From contig CAZKIP010000001.1 of NCBI GenBank assembly GCA_964552945.1, positions 62,001 through 126,000 on the forward strand: DNA of 64,000 nucleotides. Direction: 5' to 3'. Positions 15,953 through 23,911 of the stretch are shown here, piece after piece. The notes under the pieces were generated by a model. That model made no database searches. It was not told where the DNA came from and saw nothing but the letters and a program-made list of their open reading frames with translations. Position 1 is the first letter of the stretch. Every line of letters starts with the position of its first letter. Source of the stretch: CAZEAB01 sp964552945 (lineage in GTDB: Archaea > Nanobdellota > Nanobdellia > Woesearchaeales > GW2011-AR9). The translations under genes and the position numbers were made by a program.

Positions 15953-16210
15953 ATGAGTTTAGAAAAAATAGCAAATGGAATTACATACGTTCCAAGAAAA
16001 GGAATGGAATTAGGTAAAGATTTAGGAAATAGTAAATCAATTCAAGAAACATTTAATGATAAATTTCCTACAGCAGGAAAAGTAATTGGAGCAGTAGGTG
16101 GAACGGTAGCTCAAGCAACTTTAGCAGGTATGCTTCTAGGAAATTTAGGATATCAAGCAGTTCTTTACAGCACAATTGCAGCAGGAATATACAAAGCAGT
16201 TAAAAAATAA
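15953..16210 (+). CDS. Small Gly/Ala-rich membrane protein
   Basis: 85 residues with one or two hydrophobic segments (AGKVIGAVGGTVAQATLAGMLLGNLG and the next stretch). No recognised family; the composition resembles the hydrophobic N-terminal half of the neighbouring lysozyme and the small protein at 43715. An earlier in-frame start at 15881 lies upstream of the TATA-like TTTATATACC (15899-15908) and cannot be on the transcript, so the ATG at 15953 with SD GAGGCAAAA is used. It ends one base before the lipoprotein gene, so it may be a partner or holin-like helper; that is inference. Confidence 0.6.
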   Translation: MSLEKIANGITYVPRKGMELGKDLGNSKSIQETFNDKFPTAGKVIGAVGGTVAQATLAGMLLGNLGYQAVLYSTIAAGIYKAVKK

Positions 16211-16211
16211 A

Positions 16212-17636
16212 ATGGATAGACGAGATTTTTTAAAGAGAATGGGACTAAATGGAGCTGGATTAGGTTTAGCTTTAAAAGGTGGCTTAGTTGGATTAATTGG
16301 CGGATGTAGCGACGATGATGAAAAAGAAAAAAAACCAAAAGTTCCAGAAGCTCCAGCATATGAAGCAAAAGGAACTGGAAAATATGTTACATTTCCCTCT
16401 GGCTTAAAGTTAGAAATTGTTGAAGATAGCAATTTAACTGGGAGAGGAAAAGAATTTTACGACCCAAATAAAACAAAGAACCCCTTATTACGTGTTACCG
16501 AAGATGATTTAGAAAAATTGGTTTCTGACAATTTTAAATTAAAAGAATTTGCAGTAATGAAAGATTCCTCATTAATGTTTAAACATAGAAAAGGTAAAGA
16601 ACAAAAATGGAAAACCGGCCAATTAGATATGGCTCACAATGAAGAGAGATATTGGAGATTTATTAGATTAGATACAAAATTGGTAGAATTATTACAAGAA
16701 GCTAGAAATAAAACTGGACCTATGAAAATTAATTCTGCATTTAGAAGTTTCCTATACAATATAGCAAGTTATAGAAAAATGGGTCAAAAGATTATTTTTA
16801 ATAGTAGCCATGTAGATGGAAGGGCAGTTGATGTTAAGGCAACTTGTTCTGAGAAAGAAAAAAGAAGAGCGTTACGTCATGCATTCAGAAAAAAAGCAAT
16901 CGGATTTGCAAATTCATACATGCATGTAGATGTTCGTGACGCAGTTAAACGATGGACCTATAAGGGATACAAATGCATGGAAGATATGCTAGGTTGGAAA
17001 GATCTTAAAAAACACGAGATTCGGCCAACAACTTATTTTGTTGAGGAAGAAGAAGGGTTCAATTGTAAAGGAGAATATCGTGGTAGACATTACAATGGAA
17101 AAGAAAAAACTACCTTATTAACTAGAACAGGCAAAAAAATAAAAACTGTTTGTACAAGGTTCTACCGAGCACTATTAATGGAAGGTTCAGGAAATTTAGA
17201 GAATGGAAAAACAGTATCATTTGATGGAAAGAAAGGCGGCAAATACAGATTTAGAGAATCAAAATGTGACCTTGGCGATGGTGCAGGAGGATGCGTGATT
17301 CCATTTTATACAGTAGCAGCAGACACTTCTAAGAAGACAAAAGGCCATTGGAATTATGGAGATGTTCTTTACGTACCTCAGCTAGATGGGGAAGAATTGC
17401 CAGATGGTTCATTACACAACGGATTTTTAGTTGTAAGAGATACCGGCGGAGCTTTCAAAGGAAGTGGCAGACTAGATAGAGTAGATCTATTCGCAGGAGT
17501 TAAAAGCGATGGAGATTATTTTGTGAATTTAGGAATGGACCACATTGGAGAACCTATAAGAGCATACAAAGTTGGTGGAAAAACAAAAGAAAGAGTTCAC
17601 CAGTTTATGGCAGAGAACTTTTCAGATTTATGGTAG
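16212..17636 (+). CDS. Tat-exported lipoprotein with M15 peptidase and 3D (MltA-like) domains
   Basis: 474 residues. The N-terminus DRRDFLKRM is a twin-arginine signal, followed by a hydrophobic stretch and a lipobox LIGGC with Cys32, so the protein should be exported folded and lipid-anchored. Residues 172-250 match M15-type D,D/L,D-carboxypeptidases: NSAFRS, SSHVDGRAVD with His200 and Asp207, and MHVDVR with His238 as zinc ligands. Residues 325-455 match the 3D double-psi barrel of MltA-type lytic transglycosylases (GDVLYVPQLDG; VVRDTGGAFKG; RLDRVDLFAG). Both domains act on bacterial peptidoglycan. Start chosen by the Tat motif; one base separates it from the preceding gene. Confidence 0.88.
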   Translation: MDRRDFLKRMGLNGAGLGLALKGGLVGLIGGCSDDDEKEKKPKVPEAPAYEAKGTGKYVTFPSGLKLEIVEDSNLTGRGKEFYDPNKTKNPLLRVTEDDLEKLVSDNFKLKEFAVMKDSSLMFKHRKGKEQKWKTGQLDMAHNEERYWRFIRLDTKLVELLQEARNKTGPMKINSAFRSFLYNIASYRKMGQKIIFNSSHVDGRAVDVKATCSEKEKRRALRHAFRKKAIGFANSYMHVDVRDAVKRWTYKGYKCMEDMLGWKDLKKHEIRPTTYFVEEEEGFNCKGEYRGRHYNGKEKTTLLTRTGKKIKTVCTRFYRALLMEGSGNLENGKTVSFDGKKGGKYRFRESKCDLGDGAGGCVIPFYTVAADTSKKTKGHWNYGDVLYVPQLDGEELPDGSLHNGFLVVRDTGGAFKGSGRLDRVDLFAGVKSDGDYFVNLGMDHIGEPIRAYKVGGKTKERVHQFMAENFSDLW

Positions 17637-17656
17637 TTAATTGAATTGTAAAATAA

Positions 17657-18769
17657 TTAACCAAATATTTTCTTAAAGAAACTTTTACTTGGTTTTTTTT
17701 CACCAAGTTGTTTAATTAATTCTTTTTGCTTCTTAGATACTTTTGTTGGAATCTCAACATGAACCTTAACCATCTGGTCTCCCTTTCCACCATCTAAAGA
17801 AGGCATACCCTTTCCTCTCATTCTAAAAGTGGTTTCTGACTGGGTTCCTGAAGGAATAGTTAAAGAAGCTTTACCTTTGATTAAAGGAACTTCAATCTCA
17901 TCACCCAAAGTTGCTTGTGTAAATGAAATAGGAATTGTTAAATGTAAATCCTCACCATGTCTTTCAAAATATTTATGCTCTTCAACATGAATAATAACAT
18001 AAAGGTCACCATTAGGACCATTGTTTGGACCAACTTCTCCTTCTCCTCTAACACGCAGCCTCATCCCATCTTCAACACCAGCAGGAATACTTACTTCAAT
18101 TTCTTTTTTCTTTCTAACTAATCCTTCACCATGACAAGTTCCACAAGAATCTTTTGGTAGTTCCCCTTTACTATGACAATAAGGACAAGGACCAGTTTGT
18201 TGAAATAAGCCAAAAGGAGTTCTTTGAGTTTTTTTTACATAACCACTTCCTTGACAATGATGGCATTTATCAAAAGAGTGAGCGCCCTTCCCATGACAAT
18301 CTTCACACCTTTCTAATTTGTTTAATTTTATCGTTTTTTTAACACCTGAAGCAGCATCATTCAAATCAATCTCTAACTCATAAGCTAAATCGTTACCCCT
18401 CCTAGCTCTAGTGGACCTTCCTCTTCCTCCAAATAATTGATCAAAGACATCATCAAAGCCACCATAAGAACCACCACGAAATTTAGACATGATATCTGAG
18501 AAATCAAATCCTTCAAATCCACTACCTCCAGAACCTCCAGAGAAAGCAGAACTTCCAAACTGATCATATTGCTGCCTTTTCTTTTCATCACCAAGCACAG
18601 CTGCAGCTTCACTTATTTCTTTAAATTTTTCTTCATACTCTGTTTTCTTATCTTCAGGAGCTCTATCAGGATGATATTTCATAGCCAACTTTTTGTAAGC
18701 TTTTTTAATCTGCTCTTTAGTTGCACCTTTCTCAACGCCTAATAATTTATAATAATCTTTATCTGCCAT
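17657..18769 (-). CDS. dnaJ: Chaperone DnaJ (Hsp40, type I)
   Basis: 370 residues. J domain with HPD (YHPDRAPED), Gly/Phe-rich linker, four CxxCxGxG-type zinc motifs (CEDCHGKG, CHHCQGSG, CPYCHSKG, CGTCHGEG) and C-terminal substrate-binding domains. Stimulates DnaK ATPase and delivers substrates. Last gene of grpE-dnaK-HD-dnaJ; its ATG lies one base after the preceding stop codon. The set is of bacterial origin in archaea. Confidence 0.97.
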   Translation of the reverse strand: MADKDYYKLLGVEKGATKEQIKKAYKKLAMKYHPDRAPEDKKTEYEEKFKEISEAAAVLGDEKKRQQYDQFGSSAFSGGSGGSGFEGFDFSDIMSKFRGGSYGGFDDVFDQLFGGRGRSTRARRGNDLAYELEIDLNDAASGVKKTIKLNKLERCEDCHGKGAHSFDKCHHCQGSGYVKKTQRTPFGLFQQTGPCPYCHSKGELPKDSCGTCHGEGLVRKKKEIEVSIPAGVEDGMRLRVRGEGEVGPNNGPNGDLYVIIHVEEHKYFERHGEDLHLTIPISFTQATLGDEIEVPLIKGKASLTIPSGTQSETTFRMRGKGMPSLDGGKGDQMVKVHVEIPTKVSKKQKELIKQLGEKKPSKSFFKKIFG

Positions 18770-18770
18770 T

Positions 18771-19409
18771 TTAACTCTGATTGGAATGCGGATTCAAAAA
18801 TCCTGCATTTTTTTTCTCCTTTAAATCTTCGGGACTATAAGAAAGTTTAGAAAATATTTTCTCTTCATGTTCTTTTACTTTATCAATAAACTCTTGCATA
18901 GTTTTTTCGTCACAAGGATATCTTTCCCTAACATAAGCAATACGTTCTTCAGCTGAAACAATGTCTTCTTTGAAAACACGAATGTCCGCATATTTAACAA
19001 TCATTTCTTCCCATAGAGGGAAATCTTCTGTGGTAGGTGTACCTATTCTTTTCAAGGATAAAGCAATCTCTGGAAATTCATATTTCAAAATATCATAAGA
19101 AACATCTCCCTCAGTCATTGAACCATATTTCTCTTTTAACTTTTTCCACATGGCAATTTCTTCTTCTGAAAACTGGTAAGAATGAAATTTGTTTGGTTTA
19201 AGCTCATCCATTGAAACCGCTTTGAAAATGTCATGCAACAAAGCTAGAGAATCTACATAAGCCACGTTTACTGAAACACCAACTTTATTCAACTCTTCAG
19301 CTAAGAAAACTGATACTTCCCTTACTTTCAAACAATGTGTTAAGATGTTTTTTGGTACTTTGTATTCTGCAAAAAGGTCCAAACATTGCTTTTCTGTGGG
19401 GATAATCAT
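18771..19409 (-). CDS. HD-domain phosphohydrolase inside the dnaK operon
   Basis: 212 residues. An HD domain: His25 (LTHCLKV), LLHDIFK with the His-Asp doublet near residue 59, and a further Asp around YADIRVF, as in small metal-dependent phosphohydrolases acting on nucleotides or phosphate esters. No regulatory domain attached. It sits between dnaK and dnaJ with tight spacing, so it is made with the chaperones. The substrate is unknown. Confidence 0.85.
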   Translation of the reverse strand: MIIPTEKQCLDLFAEYKVPKNILTHCLKVREVSVFLAEELNKVGVSVNVAYVDSLALLHDIFKAVSMDELKPNKFHSYQFSEEEIAMWKKLKEKYGSMTEGDVSYDILKYEFPEIALSLKRIGTPTTEDFPLWEEMIVKYADIRVFKEDIVSAEERIAYVRERYPCDEKTMQEFIDKVKEHEEKIFSKLSYSPEDLKEKKNAGFLNPHSNQS

Positions 19410-19433
19410 TGAAATTAAAAAAAAAGAAAAAAA

Positions 19434-21305
19434 TTATTTCTTCTCTTCTTTCTCCTTAAACTCAGCGTCAACTACTTTTTCTCCATTTTTAGTAGTTTCC
19501 TTTTTGTCGCCAGATTTTTTAGCTTCTTCAGCTTGCTTAGCAGCTGCTTCTTGGTAAACTTTTGTACCAATCTCTTGGACAACTTTATTGACTGCTTCTA
19601 TTTTCTTATTAATCTCTTCAGGATTTCCAGATTTTTTTGCTTCCTCTAAATCTTTAAGTCCATCTTCAATCTTCTTCTTAGTTTCTTCGTCAATCTTATC
19701 CTTGAATTCTTCCATTACTTTTTTAGTTTGGAAAAGAGTTGCTTCAGCATTGTTGTCAGCTTCAATCTTTTCTTTCTTGATTTTGTCTTCAGCTTCGTTC
19801 TTCTTAGCTTCTTCCTTCATCTTTTCAATTTCTTCCTTGCTTAAGTTTCCAGAGGAAGTAATTTTAATTTTCTGTTCCTTACCAGTTCCAAGATCTTTAG
19901 CAGAGACGTGAACAATCCCATTTGCATCAATGTCAAAAGTTACTTCAACTTGTGGAACTCCACGAGGAGCTGGAGGTATCCCAATCAAATCAAACTGACC
20001 CATCTGTTTATTATCATTAAACATGGGTCTTTCTCCCTGACCAACTCTTATTGTTACCGCAGTTTGATTATCCGCTGCAGTTGAAAACACTTGAGATTTT
20101 TTTGTAGGAATTGTTGTATTTCTTTCAATTAGTTGAGTAAATACTCCACCTAAAGTTTCAATTCCTAAACTTAGAGGAGTTACATCCAATAAAAGAACAT
20201 CTTTGACATCTCCTGCAAGAACACCTGCTTGGATAGCGGCACCAACGGCTACTGCCTCATCAGGATTTACAGATTTGTCTCCATCTTTTCCAATAATTTT
20301 CTTGACAAGTTCTTGAACTGCAGGAGTTCTAGTGGAACCTCCAACAAAAATTACTTTGTGGATTTTTCCTACATCAATGTCGGCATCTTTCAAAGCATTT
20401 TTCACAGGAACTTCTAACCTTTTCAAAATATCAGAAATAAGTTCTTCAAACTTTGCTCTGGTTAATTCTTCTTTGATATGTTTAGGCCCATTTTGATCAG
20501 CGGTAATGAAAGGAATGCTAATCTCAGCTTTCATTTTTGTAGATAGCTCAATTTTAGCTTTCTCTGAAGCTTCTTTAAGACGCTGAACGGCAGTGGGATC
20601 ATTCCTTAAATTAATTCCAGTAGATTTGTTGAAATTATCAATCAAATAAGACATGATTACTTCGTCAACATCATCTCCACCAAGCATGTTGTCACCATTG
20701 GTAGATTTTACTTCAAAAATTCCATCTCCTAATTCTAATATAGAAACGTCAAAAGTTCCTCCACCAAAATCGAAAACTAAAATAGTATGGTCTGTTTCCT
20801 TTTTCTCTAATCCATATGCTAGAGAGGCCGCGGTAGGTTCGTTAATTATTCTAAGAACGTTCAAACCAGCAATATCTCCTGCATTTTTTGTAGCTTGCCT
20901 TTGCGCATCGTTAAAATAAGCAGGGACGGTAATTACGGCGTTAGTTACAGGTTGACCAAGGTATGCTTCAGCATCCTTTTTTAATTTCTGTAAAATCATC
21001 GCAGAAATCTGTTCTGAGGTGTATTGCTTACCACCCACTTCCAATTTTTCATTAGAGCCCATCTTTCTCTTAATAGAACGAATGGTGTGAGCAGGGTCAA
21101 CGATAGCTTGGTTTCTGGCAATCTGTCCAACTATAATCTCTTCATTTTTTATGTGTACTACACTTGGTGTAGTTCTGGTACCTTCAGAATTCGTAATAAT
21201 AGCAGGTTTACCACCTTCCATAACAGCCATTGCTGAGAAAGTTGTACCTAAGTCTATCCCAATAGTTGCACCACTTACTTTTTTATCATTATTTTCATTT
21301 GTCAT
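19434..21305 (-). CDS. dnaK: Chaperone DnaK (Hsp70)
   Basis: 623 residues. ATPase domain with GIDLGTTFS, IINEPTAASLAYG, FDFGGGTFDVS and VFVGGSTRTPAVQ; linker DVLLLDVTPLSLG; substrate domain; Glu/Lys-rich C-terminal lid. Main ATP-dependent folding chaperone with GrpE and DnaJ. Six bases after grpE, with SD GGAGGAATAAATAAA. Confidence 0.98.
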   Translation of the reverse strand: MTNENNDKKVSGATIGIDLGTTFSAMAVMEGGKPAIITNSEGTRTTPSVVHIKNEEIIVGQIARNQAIVDPAHTIRSIKRKMGSNEKLEVGGKQYTSEQISAMILQKLKKDAEAYLGQPVTNAVITVPAYFNDAQRQATKNAGDIAGLNVLRIINEPTAASLAYGLEKKETDHTILVFDFGGGTFDVSILELGDGIFEVKSTNGDNMLGGDDVDEVIMSYLIDNFNKSTGINLRNDPTAVQRLKEASEKAKIELSTKMKAEISIPFITADQNGPKHIKEELTRAKFEELISDILKRLEVPVKNALKDADIDVGKIHKVIFVGGSTRTPAVQELVKKIIGKDGDKSVNPDEAVAVGAAIQAGVLAGDVKDVLLLDVTPLSLGIETLGGVFTQLIERNTTIPTKKSQVFSTAADNQTAVTIRVGQGERPMFNDNKQMGQFDLIGIPPAPRGVPQVEVTFDIDANGIVHVSAKDLGTGKEQKIKITSSGNLSKEEIEKMKEEAKKNEAEDKIKKEKIEADNNAEATLFQTKKVMEEFKDKIDEETKKKIEDGLKDLEEAKKSGNPEEINKKIEAVNKVVQEIGTKVYQEAAAKQAEEAKKSGDKKETTKNGEKVVDAEFKEKEEKK

Positions 21306-21310
21306 TTTAT

Positions 21311-21823
21311 TTATTCCTCCGAATTATTATTTTCTACATCTTCTGTGCTCTTTTTTTCATCAACATTTCCAGCACTTATCTTAACTTTTGAATGCCTGAT
21401 AACAGTTCCATTAAGAAGAAAACCTTTCTGAAACTCTTCTATAATCATGTTTTCAGGAAGATCTGAAGCCATTTTCATCAAAGCTTCGTGATAATAGGGA
21501 TCAAACATCTCGTCATCAGTTTTAATAGATTCAACACCATTATCTTCAAGTACGTTGAAGAATTGGGAATAGATAAGTTCAACACCTTTTTTGAATTCCT
21601 CAGGATTACAATTGGCGTTTTTCAAAGCAAGATTGAAATTGTCTAATAGAGGAAGAACCTGTAAAATAACTTCTCTAGAAGCCATTTTTTGCATTTCTTC
21701 CATTCTCTTTTCCGTTTGTTTTCTATAATTTTCAAAACTCGCTTGAGTTCTAAGCAACAAATCCTTCATTTCATTCAAAGGATCTTCCGATTTTTTCCCC
21801 TGTTTATTCTTTGTTTTTACCAT
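21311..21823 (-). CDS. grpE: Nucleotide exchange factor GrpE
   Basis: 170 residues, typical length. N-terminal Lys-rich coiled coil (LLRTQASFENYRKQTEKRM), then the family region VLPLLDNFNLAL and the beta domain end GFLLNGTVIRHSKVKIS. Exchanges ADP for ATP on DnaK. First gene of the chaperone operon. An inverted repeat lies between its TATA box and its start. Confidence 0.95.
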   Translation of the reverse strand: MVKTKNKQGKKSEDPLNEMKDLLLRTQASFENYRKQTEKRMEEMQKMASREVILQVLPLLDNFNLALKNANCNPEEFKKGVELIYSQFFNVLEDNGVESIKTDDEMFDPYYHEALMKMASDLPENMIIEEFQKGFLLNGTVIRHSKVKISAGNVDEKKSTEDVENNNSEE

Positions 21824-21857
21824 TTTAACAATCTTCTTGTTGATTTTAAGTCAACGT

Positions 21858-21877
21858 AGTTGGCCTAAACGCCAACT
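21858..21877. promoter_or_regulatory. Inverted repeat overlapping the grpE promoter (heat-shock operator candidate)
   Basis: AGTTGGC-CTAAAC-GCCAACT, perfect 7-base arms, directly downstream of the minus-strand TATA-like TTTATATATTA (21878-21888) and upstream of the expected start site near 21855. A bound repressor there would block polymerase. A weaker GTTGA/TCAAC repeat lies at 21839-21855. Confidence 0.55.
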
Positions 21878-21930
21878 AATATATAAACTTTTTGGAAAAT
21901 ATTTTTAAATAAGCGAAATATCCAGACCTT

Positions 21931-22326
21931 ATGGTTCCAAAAATAACGATTATTAAGGTTCGCAGAAACAATGCAGACAACATTAACCAAAATTTACAAT
22001 GGATTGGTAATTCTTTAGGTTTATTTAGTCAAAGAGATAAAGATAGCAGTTGTTTTCGTGTCTTCATAACATTGGTTAGAAAAGCAAAGAGAGACGAAGC
22101 CATAAACTCTGATGATATTGCGAATAGGCTTAATTTAAGCAGAGGAACAGTAGTCCACCATTTGAACAAATTAATTGAATCGGGCATTGTTATTAGACAA
22201 AAAGAAGGTTATTTGTTAAGAGAAGCAAATCTCTTAAAAGTTATTAAAGACATTCAAAGAGATACATTAGCTATCCTTTCTGATATAGAGGAAGTGGCAA
22301 AAGAAATTGATGAAAGATTAGGCTAA
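21931..22326 (+). CDS. ArsR-like winged-helix regulator, divergent from the grpE operon
   Basis: 131 residues. A winged HTH is clear at about residues 45-95: DEAINSDDIANRLNLSRGTVVHHLNKLIESGIVIRQKEGYLL, followed by a helical tail that could dimerise. TATA-like TATTTTTAAATAAG about 26 bases before the ATG, so leaderless. Placement head-to-head with grpE and the palindrome between them suggest it controls the chaperone operon, like archaeal Phr-type heat-shock repressors; not demonstrated by sequence alone. Confidence 0.8.
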   Translation: MVPKITIIKVRRNNADNINQNLQWIGNSLGLFSQRDKDSSCFRVFITLVRKAKRDEAINSDDIANRLNLSRGTVVHHLNKLIESGIVIRQKEGYLLREANLLKVIKDIQRDTLAILSDIEEVAKEIDERLG

Positions 22327-22358
22327 AATTTATATAAAAAGGTTATTTTTTCTTATAA

Positions 22359-22535
22359 ATGGTAATTAGAGAGTCATTAGCAGAATACTTAGTTAAATCA
22401 GCCCTTGGATTAGGCCCAGAGAGCAAAACAGATTTTTTCTGGGAAAAAGTGGACAAAATGCCAGGACAGATGTATGATTTACTTACAGCACCACTAGCAA
22501 ATTATGTTGCAAAAAAAGCCCTAGGTTTAAAGTAA
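22359..22535 (+). CDS. Small hypothetical protein (58 aa)
   Basis: 58 residues starting MVIRESLAEYLVKSALGLG and ending in a repeat-like ALGLK; mainly amphipathic helix. TATA-like AATTTATATAAAAAGG is centred 26 bases before the ATG, so a leaderless mRNA is likely. No family recognised; the promoter spacing is the main support that it is real. Confidence 0.5.
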   Translation: MVIRESLAEYLVKSALGLGPESKTDFFWEKVDKMPGQMYDLLTAPLANYVAKKALGLK

Positions 22536-22541
22536 ATTTAT

Positions 22542-23015
22542 TTAATTCTTAATTAGAAATTGCCAAGATTCGTTTCCAGATACCGAAATAATTAAAACAA
22601 TAACTCCGGCAACTAAAACCCCTATAACTACGGCTGTCATGAAATCTCTTTTTCTTATGTTCAACAAATAGGCGGCTAAAGCACCACTATATACACCAGA
22701 CCCAGGTAAAGGAATTCCAATAAAAATTGCTAACCCAAGTAACCCATATTTTTCCATTAAAGGATGAATTTTTCTTTGAGTTCTAACCACATTTTTTTGA
22801 TATAGTTTGTCAATAAAATTAATTCTTAAAAATAGATGTAAGACTTTGTCAATAAAAAGGTACACAAAAGGAGCTATTAGAATGTTGCTTACCGCCGCTA
22901 CTACAAAAATAGTTGTTAAAGACAATGAAGTGCCAAAAACCCCATAAGGTATAGACCCCCTCAATTCTAAGAAAGGTAAAATGCTTAACAATATTAATTT
23001 TAACAATTCATACAT
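22542..23015 (-). CDS. Small multi-drug export family membrane protein
   Basis: 157 residues with four or five membrane helices. The N-terminus (LLSILPFLELRGSIPYG) and GLAIFIGIPLPGSGVYSGALAAYLL match the COG2426 / Sm_multidrug_ex family, related to DedA-like proteins. Despite the family name, transport of drugs is poorly supported. It converges with the 58-residue gene and has no operon partner. Confidence 0.8.
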   Translation of the reverse strand: MYELLKLILLSILPFLELRGSIPYGVFGTSLSLTTIFVVAAVSNILIAPFVYLFIDKVLHLFLRINFIDKLYQKNVVRTQRKIHPLMEKYGLLGLAIFIGIPLPGSGVYSGALAAYLLNIRKRDFMTAVVIGVLVAGVIVLIISVSGNESWQFLIKN

Positions 23016-23039
23016 AGTTAGAAAATAAAACCCCTCTAT

Positions 23040-23162
23040 TTAAATGTTTACACGACCATGACAATAAGGACAATATACTCCTTTTAATCCAGAAAAAACA
23101 TAGCATACAAACTTGTAATTGCAAGCACTGCAAGTGAAATTAGTCTTATTAATTATAATCAC
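23040..23162 (-). CDS. Tiny zinc-ribbon protein (40 aa, GTG start)
   Basis: 40 residues with CSAC and CPYC pairs about 17 residues apart, a rubredoxin-knuckle zinc ribbon (TNFTCSACNYKF...GVYCPYCHGRV). Start is a GTG at 23162; a TATA-like TTTATAAATAGAGG lies at about 23202-23215, giving a leader of about 25-30 bases. No ATG is available in frame. Such miniature ribbons are common in archaea; function unknown. Confidence 0.5.
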   Translation of the reverse strand: MIIINKTNFTCSACNYKFVCYVFSGLKGVYCPYCHGRVNI

Positions 23163-23267
23163 CCTTTTTGTTAAATTAACTCCCTAAAATAATAGTTCTA
23201 CCTCTATTTATAAAACTTACGAAAAAAGAAAATTAGAATAAATAAAAATAAAAGAAAAAATTAAACT

Positions 23268-23636
23268 TCAGTCTGAAGCTAATTCCCAAATTGTCTTTAG
23301 TCCTAAAATAATTGCTCCAGGAACAACAAAGACAACGATGTTGCTTAAGGTAGATCTAAGATAAATCCCCACGTAAGGAATCAAACTTAAGTTAACTATT
23401 CCAGCTAACATTAAAGCTACAGAAGCCATTAAGAAAGGCATTGTTTCTTTTGCAGTTAGATTGAATAAGCCTACAATAAATCCTAAAATTACTAAAGTTG
23501 TAACTAAAACTTCTGGACTAACTAGGTTTCTAAATAAACCCGCAACGATTGCAATTAGTAATCCTGCAAAGAAAGTATAATGTGCAATTCGATGAATCTC
23601 TAAACTTGTATTTTTCCTACTTCTCTTTTTTGCCAT
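23268..23636 (-). CDS. Small membrane protein, unknown
   Basis: 122 residues. Basic N-terminus (MAKKRSRKN) and four hydrophobic segments separated by short loops. No motif identifies a family. TATA-like element and a GGTGATA SD upstream of the ATG support expression. Confidence 0.65.
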   Translation of the reverse strand: MAKKRSRKNTSLEIHRIAHYTFFAGLLIAIVAGLFRNLVSPEVLVTTLVILGFIVGLFNLTAKETMPFLMASVALMLAGIVNLSLIPYVGIYLRSTLSNIVVFVVPGAIILGLKTIWELASD

Positions 23637-23724
23637 TGACTATCACCTCAATATGATATCCTATATAAAATAATTTTAGTATATAAATCATTCGGTAATT
23701 GAAGGATAAAGAAAGGTAAAAAAG

Positions 23725-23857
23725 CGCCCCGGGCCAGACATTCAGAAAAACTGCATCCTATGGAAAAACACAATTTTATATTTGAACTGGCGACCTGACG
23801 GTTTCTTCCCACATAATGGGTAACAGCCGTCCGCTCTAACCACTAAGCCACCAGGGC
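23725..23857 (-). tRNA. tRNA-Asn(GUU) with two introns
   Basis: Acceptor GCCCUGG/CCGGGGC, discriminator G, D-arm GCUU/GAGC, anticodon stem GACGG/CCGUC, loop CUGUUA plus A38, anticodon GUU at 23824-23822. Intron 1 at 23803-23820 (18 nt, position 37/38) has a CCA/UGG inner stem. Intron 2 at 23739-23780 (42 nt, position 59/60): UUCA pairs with UGAA, flanked by bulges AAU and UGU beside the T-stem GCCAG/CUGGC, with inner helix AAAAUUG/CAGUUUU. Splicing yields a standard 73-nt tRNA with T-loop UUCAAAU. Confidence 0.93.
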
Positions 23858-23879
23858 AATAAAAGTGAAAAGAAGCAAT

Positions 23880-23894
23880 TGATTTATAAAAATT
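23880..23894. promoter_or_regulatory. Shared bidirectional TATA element (tRNA-Asn / phosphoesterase)
   Basis: TTTATAAAAATTT lies midway between tRNA-Asn (starts 23857, leftward) and the phosphoesterase ATG at 23912 (rightward), about 26 bases from each. One near-palindromic box may serve both directions. Confidence 0.5.
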
Positions 23895-23911
23895 TCTAAA
23901 TAAAAGGGCTT

